Assembly (NCBI RefSeq): GCF_023544445.1
Contig: NZ_JALPVJ010000004.1
Coordinates: 124,001-188,000 of the forward strand
Direction: 5' to 3'
DNA: 64,000 nucleotides
Source of the DNA: Actinoplanes sp. M2I2
GTDB taxonomy: Bacteria > Actinomycetota > Actinomycetes > Mycobacteriales > Micromonosporaceae
Shown here: positions 23,223 through 30,550 of the stretch, one piece after another
How the letters are laid out: every line of letters starts with the position of its first letter
How positions within the stretch are numbered: the stretch's first letter is position 1
The notes under the pieces: generated by a model
Database searches by the model: none
Told to the model about the DNA's origin: nothing
Seen by the model: only the letters and a program-made list of their open reading frames with translations
Position numbers and translations under genes: made by a program

Positions 23223-23261
23223 CACGGGACCGCACCCTCGCCCGATGGGTGCGGTCCCGTG
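23223..23261 (+). terminator. terminator after M23 lipoprotein gene
   Basis: 15-bp perfect stem (23223-23237 with 23247-23261) with a 9-nt loop, 20 bp past the stop. Confidence 0.8.
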
Positions 23262-23527
23262 CTGCCGAGAGTAAAGAATCCGCGTGAACCGCTCCTGCCA
23301 GCAGACCGAGCTTGCGCCCGGCATGTCACGTGATCACCGTAGGCGCGGCTTGCTGACTCAACCTTGTGCGAAACGGACAAACCTGGCAGTCGCCCCGTCG
23401 TGCCGCGGCTGACCGAACGGCTGATCTTGAAGGTCGCCCAGACGCCCAGGCACGCGAGCGGCGGAGTGGCGGAGCGGCGGAGCGGCGGAGGCGCGTTGTC
23501 CACAGGGCATGTGGAAAAGTTCCCGGT
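23262..23527. other. tyrA upstream region with a short GC-rich repeat
   Basis: No gene is seen. A GCGGAGCGG-type 9-bp repeat runs at about 23460-23493. Confidence 0.5.
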
Positions 23528-24475
23528 ATGGATATCGCGGTCGTCGGACTCGGGCTCATCGGCGGATCCCTGCTGCGCGCCCTGGCCGCGGCCGGCCACC
23601 GGGTGACCGGCTACGACGCCGACCCGGCCACCCGCGAGCAGGCCGCCACCGCGGGCTTCCCGATCGCCGCCTCCGTCCCGGACGCCATCGCCGGCACCGA
23701 CCTCACCGTCCTCGCCGTGCCGCTCCCCGCCCTCCCGGCCGTCCTCGATCACCTGACCGCCTACCGCGGCCTGATCACCGACGTGACCTCCGTCAAGGGC
23801 CCCGTACGCGATCTGGCCCCACCCCGTTTCGTCGGCGGGCATCCGATGGCCGGCAAGGAGACCTCCGGTTTCGCCGCGTCCGACGCCACCCTGTTCGACG
23901 GCTGCGCGTGGGTCCTCTGCCTGGAGCCCGGGGTGACCGCCCTTCCCGACTGGCTCACCCTGGCCGCTCTGCTCACGCGGCTGGGCGCCCGGGTCGTCCC
24001 GCTCACCGCAGCCGAGCACGACCGCGTGGTCGCCCAGGTGAGCCACGTGCCCCACCTGTTCGCCGCCGCCCTGGCCGGCCAGCTGCGCGACAATCCACCG
24101 GCGGCCACGTTGGCCGCGGGCTCGTTCCGCGACGGCACCCGGGTGGCCGCGACCCGCGCCGAGCTGATCGCCGCCATGTGCGGGGGCAACGCCGCCGCGG
24201 TCAAGGACGAGCTCGACCACCTGCTCGCCGATCTGCACCGGATGCGCGCGCTGCTGGACGCTCCCGACCCGGTGGCGGCCCTGACGACGGCCCTGCGCCC
24301 GGCTGTCGAGCTGCGCCGGGCCTGGCCGGTCGCCGATCAGGTGCCCGCGGAGTTGCCGGCCGGGACCGACGTGCTGCTCGACCTGGGCCGTGCGGGCGGC
24401 TGGGTCACCGCCGTCGCCGAGGACCGGACCACGGTTTCGGCAATGCGGCCGGAAACTGACCGCAATCGTTCGTAG
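23528..24475 (+). CDS. tyrA: prephenate dehydrogenase
   Basis: A 315-residue NAD(P)-dependent enzyme of tyrosine synthesis. The Rossmann fold begins at once (AVVGLGLIGGSL), followed by TDVTSVKGPV, the catalytic-site GGHPMAGKETSGF, the LTAAEHDRVVAQVSHVPH helix and RDGTRVA. It ends without an ACT domain. ATG 23528 sits directly before the dinucleotide fold, as in homologues; the longer in-frame extension is Arg-rich and unlikely. Confidence 0.95.
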   Translation: MDIAVVGLGLIGGSLLRALAAAGHRVTGYDADPATREQAATAGFPIAASVPDAIAGTDLTVLAVPLPALPAVLDHLTAYRGLITDVTSVKGPVRDLAPPRFVGGHPMAGKETSGFAASDATLFDGCAWVLCLEPGVTALPDWLTLAALLTRLGARVVPLTAAEHDRVVAQVSHVPHLFAAALAGQLRDNPPAATLAAGSFRDGTRVAATRAELIAAMCGGNAAAVKDELDHLLADLHRMRALLDAPDPVAALTTALRPAVELRRAWPVADQVPAELPAGTDVLLDLGRAGGWVTAVAEDRTTVSAMRPETDRNRS

Positions 24476-24517
24476 CGTGGTGGCAGCCAGCGAAACCGCG
24501 TACCCAAGGAGCCCGCA

Positions 24518-25093
24518 ATGCCCGGTCAGGTCGGCGCCATCGACAACGAACAGCAGGGCCTTCTCGCCTATCTCGCCCAGATGCGCTACGTCCTGCGGCT
24601 GACCGCGTACGGCCTCACCGACGAGCAACTTCGTGCGACCCCTTCGGCCGGCTCGCTGAGCGTCGGCGGGCTCATCAAGCACTGCGCCTCGACCGAGGCC
24701 GGCTGGATGGGTCAGGTGCGCGGCGAGCAGGAGGTGCTCGACTACGAGAGGTATGCGAACAACTTCCGCCTGGCCGAGGGCGAGTCCATCGACGACGTGC
24801 TGGCCCGCTACGACAGCATCGCCGAGCAGACCGACAAGACGGTCACCGAGCTGAACGACCTCGGGCACCGCGTCGAGATCGACCACTCGGTGCCGTGGAA
24901 CAGCAAGGACATGACCCATTGGACGCTGCGCTGGATCCTGCTGCACCTGATCCAGGAGACCGCGCGGCACAGCGGCCACGCCGACATCGTCCGCGAGACG
25001 GTGGACGGCGCCACGGCGTACCCGCTGATGGCCGCGGCCGAGGGCTGGCCGGAGACCGACTGGCTCAAGCCCTGGCGACCGGCGCCGCGGTAA
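24518..25093 (+). CDS. DinB-family (DUF664-like) protein
   Basis: A 191-residue four-helix DinB-fold protein with metal-ligand histidines (GGLIKHCASTEAGW, LHLIQETARHSGHADI). The family includes mycothiol-dependent and other thiol transferases; the substrate is not evident. AAGGAG 8 bp before ATG 24518. Ends inside a 37-bp tandem repeat. Confidence 0.88.
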   Translation: MPGQVGAIDNEQQGLLAYLAQMRYVLRLTAYGLTDEQLRATPSAGSLSVGGLIKHCASTEAGWMGQVRGEQEVLDYERYANNFRLAEGESIDDVLARYDSIAEQTDKTVTELNDLGHRVEIDHSVPWNSKDMTHWTLRWILLHLIQETARHSGHADIVRETVDGATAYPLMAAAEGWPETDWLKPWRPAPR

Positions 25094-25186
25094 TCGAACT
25101 CGGCTCAAGCGGCGACCGGCGCCGCGGTAGCCGAACCCGGCTCAAGCGGCGACCGGCGCCGCGGTAGCCGAACCCGGCTCAGGCCA
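25076..25186. repeat. 37-bp tandem repeat between convergent genes
   Basis: About three units with phase-marking GGCGCCGCGGTA at 25081, 25118 and 25155 (exact 37-bp period). It includes the last codons of the DinB gene and reaches the stop of mtnA. Confidence 0.85.
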
Positions 25187-26141
25187 TGGCGGCCGGTGAC
25201 GCGGTGAGGACCCGCTGGTCGGTCACGATGGCGGTCACCAGGTCGTGCGGGGTCACGTCGAAGGCCGGGTTGACGGCCGCGGCCCACGGCGTGATCTCGG
25301 CCGGGCCGCGGTCCTCGATCGGCACCGCGCCGCCGTGGGGTGTGTCGAGGTCGATCGTCGACTCGGGCGCCACCACGACGAACGGGATCCCGGCCCGGCG
25401 GGCGCCGAGCGCGTGCGCGTACGTGCCGATCTTGTTGATGACGTCGCCGTTGGCGCAGATCCGGTCGGCGCCCAGGATGACCGCGTCGACCTCGCCCCGG
25501 GCCATCAGGAAGGGCCCGGCCGAGTCGACGGCCACCCGGTGCTCGATGCCCCACTGCGACAGCTCCCACGAGGTGAGCCGGGCACCCTGCAGCAACGGCC
25601 GGGTCTCGCTCGCGATCACCCCGGCCAGCTGGCCGCGCTGGTGCAGCTCGTGGACGACGCCCAGCGCGGTGCCGACGGTCACCGCCGCGAGCCCGCCGGT
25701 GTTGCAGTGGGTGAGCAGCCGTGGCCGGGCCCCGCACAGCTGGACCATCAGATCGGCGCCGCGCGCGGCCATGGCGGCGGAGGCGGCGATCTCCTCGTCG
25801 CGCACCCGGCAGGCCTCCTCCAGCACCGCCCGGGGCCCGTGGGGAAGCAGGGCGGCGGCCCGCCGGGCGCCCCGGGCCAGGTTGACCGCGGTGGGCCGGG
25901 CGTTCTCCACCCGGTGCACGGCGGCCGCCAGCGCCGGCGGATCGTCGGCGTGCACCCGGGCGGCCAGCGCCACCCCGAAGGCGCCCGCCACCCCCAGGGC
26001 CGGAGCCCCGCGTACGGCCAGCGACTGGATCGCCGCGACCAGCTCGCCCACCGTGTGCAGACGGAGAATCTTCAGCTCCCCGGGCAGCACCGTCTGATCG
26101 ATGATCTCAATGGCGCCGTCCACCCAGTCGATCGTCCGCAT
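25179..26141 (-). CDS. mtnA: S-methyl-5-thioribose-1-phosphate isomerase
   Basis: A 320-residue enzyme converting MTR-1-P to MTRu-1-P in methionine salvage. Visible motifs are IQSLAVRGAPALGVA, LTHCNTGGLA (catalytic Cys), SETRPLLQGARLT, VDAVILGADRI (catalytic Asp), NGDVINKIGT and AVNPAFDVTP. ATG 26141. Convergent with the DinB gene. Confidence 0.95.
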   Translation of the reverse strand: MRTIDWVDGAIEIIDQTVLPGELKILRLHTVGELVAAIQSLAVRGAPALGVAGAFGVALAARVHADDPPALAAAVHRVENARPTAVNLARGARRAAALLPHGPRAVLEEACRVRDEEIAASAAMAARGADLMVQLCGARPRLLTHCNTGGLAAVTVGTALGVVHELHQRGQLAGVIASETRPLLQGARLTSWELSQWGIEHRVAVDSAGPFLMARGEVDAVILGADRICANGDVINKIGTYAHALGARRAGIPFVVVAPESTIDLDTPHGGAVPIEDRGPAEITPWAAAVNPAFDVTPHDLVTAIVTDQRVLTASPAAMA

Positions 26142-26181
26142 GCCCGCGATGCTAGCTGTGGAGGGTCTCTAAGCTGGCGGC

Positions 26182-27273
26182 ATGCCGTCTCGTGATCCGG
26201 TGGCCGACCTGCGGCGCATCGCCTTCCTGCTGGAGCGCGCGAACGAGTCGACCTATCGGGTCCGATCGTTCCGCTCGGCCGCCACGACGGTCGCCGCGCT
26301 GCCGGTGACCGAGCTGGCCGAGCGCGCCGCCGCCGGCACGCTGGGCGAGCTGTCCGGTGTCGGCGAGGTGACCGCGCGTTGCATCGCCGAGTCGCTGGCC
26401 GGTGAGGAGCCGGTCTATCTGCGCCGGCTGGAGAGCACCGAGGGCACCGACCTGAACGGCGCGGCCCGCAAGCTGCGCGAGGCGCTGCGCGGCGACTGCC
26501 ACGCCCACTCGGACTGGTCGGACGGCGGCTCACCGATCGAGGAGATGGCGCTGGCCGCCGTCGAGCTGGGCCACGAATATCTCGTTCTCACCGATCACTC
26601 GCCGCGGCTCACCGTCGCCCGCGGGCTGCCCCCGGCCCGGCTGCGCCGCCAGCTCGACTACGTGGCCAAGCTGAACGACGCGCTGCCCGAGGGCTTCCGC
26701 ATCCTCACCGGCATCGAGGTCGACATCCTCGACGACGGCTCGCTCGACCAGGAGGACGCGCTGCTGGCCCGGCTCGACGTGGTGGTCGGCTCGGTGCACA
26801 GCAAACTGCGTGACGAGTCCCCGCGGATGACCCGGCGGATGGTGAACGCGATCGCCAACCCGCATCTGGACATCCTGGGTCACCTGACCGGCCGCAAGGT
26901 GGCCGCCGAGGGCGCGGGCGATCGGGGCCACCGCAAGGGCCACACCCGGCCGCCGAGCACCTTCGATCTCGACAAGGTGATCGCGGCCTGCCTCGAGCAC
27001 GGCAAGGCCATCGAGATCAACTCCCGGCCCGACCGGCTCGATCCGCCGAAGCGGATGCTGACCGTCGCGGTCGAGGCCGGCTGCCTGTTCAGCATCGACA
27101 CCGACGCGCACGCCCCGGGCCAGCTCGATTGGCTCCGGTACGGCTGTGAGCGAGCAGCCCTCTGCGGCGTGCCCCCGGAACGGGTGGTCAACACGTGGTC
27201 GATGGAGCGGCTGCTGGAGTGGGCCGCCGGGCACTCGGGAAAGGCCGTAGGGTCGGGCCGTGGGACGAATTGA
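26182..27273 (+). CDS. PolX-like PHP-domain phosphoesterase
   Basis: A 363-residue protein. The N-terminal 90 residues hold helix-hairpin-helix DNA-binding elements (LGELSGVGEVTARCIAE). A PHP domain follows with metal ligands HAHSDWSDGG, LTDHSP, ILTGIEVDIL, VGSVHSKL, EINSRPDRLDPP and DTDAHAPGQLD. It resembles the C-terminal half of bacterial PolX without the polymerase palm. Probably a nuclease or phosphatase in DNA repair. Overlaps the next gene by 14 bases. Confidence 0.88.
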   Translation: MPSRDPVADLRRIAFLLERANESTYRVRSFRSAATTVAALPVTELAERAAAGTLGELSGVGEVTARCIAESLAGEEPVYLRRLESTEGTDLNGAARKLREALRGDCHAHSDWSDGGSPIEEMALAAVELGHEYLVLTDHSPRLTVARGLPPARLRRQLDYVAKLNDALPEGFRILTGIEVDILDDGSLDQEDALLARLDVVVGSVHSKLRDESPRMTRRMVNAIANPHLDILGHLTGRKVAAEGAGDRGHRKGHTRPPSTFDLDKVIAACLEHGKAIEINSRPDRLDPPKRMLTVAVEAGCLFSIDTDAHAPGQLDWLRYGCERAALCGVPPERVVNTWSMERLLEWAAGHSGKAVGSGRGTN

Positions 27274-28930
27274 TGACCTCGCTGACCGCTATGTCACGGA
27301 GTGGGCCGAGCTGAGCCCGCTCGGCGCCACCTATGTGGGGATCGCCGGGCACGACGGCAAGACCGACGACCTCTCGCCCGACGGCTTCGACGCTCAGACC
27401 GAGCTGGCCCGCCGGACGCTCAACGACCTGGACCTGATCGACCCGGAGCACGAGTCCGAGGCGGTGGCCAAGGACGCGATGATGGAACGCGTCGGCCTCG
27501 AGCTGGCTCGCGACGAGGCCGGGGTCAGCCGCAGCGAGATCAGCGTCATCAGCAGCGGGCTGCACGTCCTGCGCGGTGTCTTCGACGTGATGCCGACCGA
27601 GGGCGAGGAGGCTGTCGCCAACATCTCGGCCCGGCTCAACGACCTGCCGCACGCGCTCGAGCAATACCGGCGCACCCTCCTCGAGGAGGCCGAGGCCGGC
27701 CGGATCAGCGCCCGCGCGCAGATGCTGGCCGTCGCCGAGCAGTGCGACGCGTGGACGGACCCCGATCGGGACGACTTCTATCGCGGGCTGGCCGGCCGGC
27801 TCGAGGCGAACGGCGCCCTCGCCGCCGAACTGGTCCGCGGCGCCGAGGCGGCCACCGCTGCCACCGCCGACTTCGCCGAGTTCCTGCGCCGCGATCTGGC
27901 GCCCCGCGGTCGCGACAAGGAGGCCGCCGGCCTCGAGCGGTACGAGCTGGCCTCGCAGTACTTCCTGGGGGCCAAGGTCGACCTGCAGGAGACGTACGAG
28001 TGGGGCTTCGCCGAGCTGTTCCGCCTCGAGCAGGAGATGCGGGCGACGTCGGCCGTGATCGCCGGCTCGGGCGCGTCGATCGACGAGGCGGTCGCCAAGC
28101 TCGACGCCGACCCGGCCCGCAACATCGCGGGCAAGGAGGCTTTCCGCGACTGGATGCAGGCGCTCGCCGACAAGGCGATCACCGAGCTGAACGGCACCCA
28201 CTTCGACATCGAGCCGCCGGCCCGCACGATCGAGTGCTGCCTGACCCCGACCAGCGACGGCAGCATCTACTACACCGGCCCGAGCGAGGACTTCAGCCGG
28301 CCCGGCCGCATGTGGTGGGCCGTGCCCGAGGGGGTCACGGAGTTCTCCACCTGGCGCGAGGTCACCACCGTCTATCACGAGGGCGTTCCCGGCCATCACC
28401 TGCAGATCAGCCAGACGCTGCTGCGGGCCGACACGCTCAACCGCTGGCAGCGCCTGCTCTGCTGGTGCTCCGGTCACGGCGAGGGCTGGGCCCTGTACGC
28501 CGAGCGACTGATGGAGGAGCTCGGCTATCTCGCCGACCCGGGCGAACGGCTGGGCATGCTCGACGGCCAGGCGCTGCGGGCGACCCGGGTGATCGTGGAC
28601 ATCGGCATGCACCTGGAGCTGGAGATCCCGCGCGACAACCCGTTCGGCTTCCACCCGGGCGAGCGCTGGACGCCGGAACTGGGCTGGGAGTTCCTGCGGG
28701 CGCACACCCGCATGGAGGAGAAGACGCTGCGCTTCGAGTGGAAGCGCTACCTCGGGTGGCCGGGTCAGGCCCCGTCGTACAAGATCGGTGAGCGCATCTG
28801 GCTCCAGGCCCGCGAGGAGACCCGCCGGCGCAAGGGCGCTGATTTCGATTTGAAAACGTTCCACCGCGACGCCCTGAACCTGGGTTCGCTGGGTCTCGAC
28901 CCCCTTCGTAAGGCACTTGCCCGCATCTGA
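27260..28930 (+). CDS. DUF885-family zinc metallopeptidase-like protein
   Basis: A 556-residue protein with YHEGVPGHHLQ, the HExxH-like zinc motif of DUF885 proteins (HEGVPGHH), a downstream HGEGWALYAERL glutamate motif and the C-terminal QAPSYKIGE that characterises the family. Cytoplasmic, no signal. Substrate unknown. GTG 27260 overlaps the PHP gene. Confidence 0.9.
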   Translation: MGRIDDLADRYVTEWAELSPLGATYVGIAGHDGKTDDLSPDGFDAQTELARRTLNDLDLIDPEHESEAVAKDAMMERVGLELARDEAGVSRSEISVISSGLHVLRGVFDVMPTEGEEAVANISARLNDLPHALEQYRRTLLEEAEAGRISARAQMLAVAEQCDAWTDPDRDDFYRGLAGRLEANGALAAELVRGAEAATAATADFAEFLRRDLAPRGRDKEAAGLERYELASQYFLGAKVDLQETYEWGFAELFRLEQEMRATSAVIAGSGASIDEAVAKLDADPARNIAGKEAFRDWMQALADKAITELNGTHFDIEPPARTIECCLTPTSDGSIYYTGPSEDFSRPGRMWWAVPEGVTEFSTWREVTTVYHEGVPGHHLQISQTLLRADTLNRWQRLLCWCSGHGEGWALYAERLMEELGYLADPGERLGMLDGQALRATRVIVDIGMHLELEIPRDNPFGFHPGERWTPELGWEFLRAHTRMEEKTLRFEWKRYLGWPGQAPSYKIGERIWLQAREETRRRKGADFDLKTFHRDALNLGSLGLDPLRKALARI

Positions 28931-28940
28931 TCCGTTTCGG

Positions 28941-28970
28941 GCTTTTCCCCGGTTCGCGCCGGGGAAAAGC
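28941..28970 (+). terminator. terminator after DUF885 gene
   Basis: 12-bp stem GCTTTTCCCCGG / CCGGGGAAAAGC with a 6-nt loop, 11 bp past the stop. Confidence 0.75.
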
Positions 28971-29401
28971 CGCGGGAATGGCGCACCCGGGCAGAAGCGG
29001 GACCGAAATGCGGTGACCGGTCCAGCACTTTCAGCCATGTCATTGCTGTGAGCAATCGGCTGACTACTGATCGCTTCATCGATACCGGTCTTATCGTCAA
29101 TGTTTATGGATCTTGTGGCTTTTCGTCCGGCCGCTCTGCCGTTACCATCGCCGCGATAACTCTCACGTCTTCCGAAACCAGTCTGGGCTGGGGCTTCTGA
29201 CCCAGGTATCGGAACTGAACGCTCGTTACAACGACGACGACGGCGCCTTGTATCCCCCGATCAGCCGAGACAGAACTGGCCCTTGGAAAGGGGTTCCTTG
29301 AGGTTTTCTCGGATAGATTGGCCCGGATCCGTGCGCCCGACGGCTACGGAACGTAGCCACTTTAGCGGCTCAGTATGCGTGCATGGCGGAGGACTAAAGC
29401 A
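28971..29401 (+). promoter_or_regulatory. upstream region of the conservon-type operon
   Basis: About 430 bp, visibly less GC-rich in places. A short hairpin (GGCTACG/CGTAGCC near 29341) and GGAGGACTAAAGCA before the first ATG are seen. No convincing gene; the operon promoter should lie here. Confidence 0.5.
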
Positions 29402-30550
29402 ATGAACAGCCGGCGAACCCGTTTAGGCTCCGCACTCGCGGTGATTCTGACGGTCCTAGTTCTCGTGCCTACAGCGGTCCTGTTCGGGAGAGTCTGGACG
29501 GACAACTCCGACAAGCGGGACAGCACTCAGCTGGAGAAGAAGGGCGTCGAATACATCACCGCCCTCACCCCGCTGGTGAGTGCCCTCGCCGAGTCGCAGT
29601 CGACGAGCATCCAGGGGGTCAGCGAGCCGCCCGAGTCCCTGGCCTCGGCGGTGACCCGGGTCTCGGCCGTCGACGCCGAGCTGGGCGACGAGCTGCGCAC
29701 CAAGGAACGCTGGGCCGATCTGAAAGACAAGATCAGCAAGCTGCCCAAGGTGACCGGCGCGGTCAACATCCTCAACGCCCACGTGCAGGCCAGCGACCTC
29801 ACCCTGGCGCTGTACGCCGCCGTCCGGCGCAACGCCGACCTCAACCGCGACCCCGACGGCGACATCTCGAACCTCCAGCAGGCCGTGGCCGTCGACATGC
29901 CCTCCACGGTGATGGGGGTGAACCGGATGGGCGACTACGCCAACCTGCTGCAGGGCCTGCCGGCCGCCAGCCGGGCCCAGGTGCAGGCGCAGTTCGCGTA
30001 CGAGGTCCTCACTGTGCAGAACTCGGTCAAGCAGCTCACCGAGAACCTGCAGGCCGCGGTCGACAACACCGAGAGCGACACGCTCAGCGGCAGCCTGGTC
30101 AGCGCGCTCGACTCGTTCCGCCGCGGGGTCGAGGCGATGAACCGCGGCGCCAACCCGGCCGGCACCCCGAACGCCGCGACCATGTCCACCGCGCAGACCA
30201 CCCTGCAGACCGCGCTGAGCAACCTCGCGGGCATCACCTTGCGCGAGATGGACCGGCTGCTCGACGACCGGCTCGACTCGCTCGACTACCGCCGCATCGA
30301 GGCCGTCGTCATGGGCGCTCTCGCCCTGCTGCTGGTGCTGGGCGCGCTGACCTGGCCGGCGTTCACCCGCCGCCGCGAGGCCGAGCCGGCGCCGGAGCGG
30401 CCGAGCGGGGTCGGCGAGTCCACCCGCGACGTCGCTCCCCACCGAGCGGGCCCCGGCCCGGTCGGCCCGTACGGCAACCCGTACGACCAGGCGCCCGGCT
30501 ACGGCGACCTCGACCCGACACGGCGGGAGCGGTCCGGTGCTGTTCGGTAA
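29402..30550 (+). CDS. membrane-anchored extracytoplasmic sensor-like protein of the conservon
   Basis: A 382-residue protein with TM1 at about residues 10-32 (LAVILTVLVLVPTAVLF), an extracytoplasmic helical domain of about 270 residues, TM2 at about 305-322 (VVMGALALLLVLGALTW) and a proline-rich cytoplasmic tail. The topology equals the sensor half of the NIT-domain histidine kinase that follows, but there is no kinase. It overlaps the kinase gene by 14 bases, suggesting a partner or decoy sensor. ATG 29402 is preceded by GGAGGACTAAAGCA. Confidence 0.8.
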   Translation: MNSRRTRLGSALAVILTVLVLVPTAVLFGRVWTDNSDKRDSTQLEKKGVEYITALTPLVSALAESQSTSIQGVSEPPESLASAVTRVSAVDAELGDELRTKERWADLKDKISKLPKVTGAVNILNAHVQASDLTLALYAAVRRNADLNRDPDGDISNLQQAVAVDMPSTVMGVNRMGDYANLLQGLPAASRAQVQAQFAYEVLTVQNSVKQLTENLQAAVDNTESDTLSGSLVSALDSFRRGVEAMNRGANPAGTPNAATMSTAQTTLQTALSNLAGITLREMDRLLDDRLDSLDYRRIEAVVMGALALLLVLGALTWPAFTRRREAEPAPERPSGVGESTRDVAPHRAGPGPVGPYGNPYDQAPGYGDLDPTRRERSGAVR

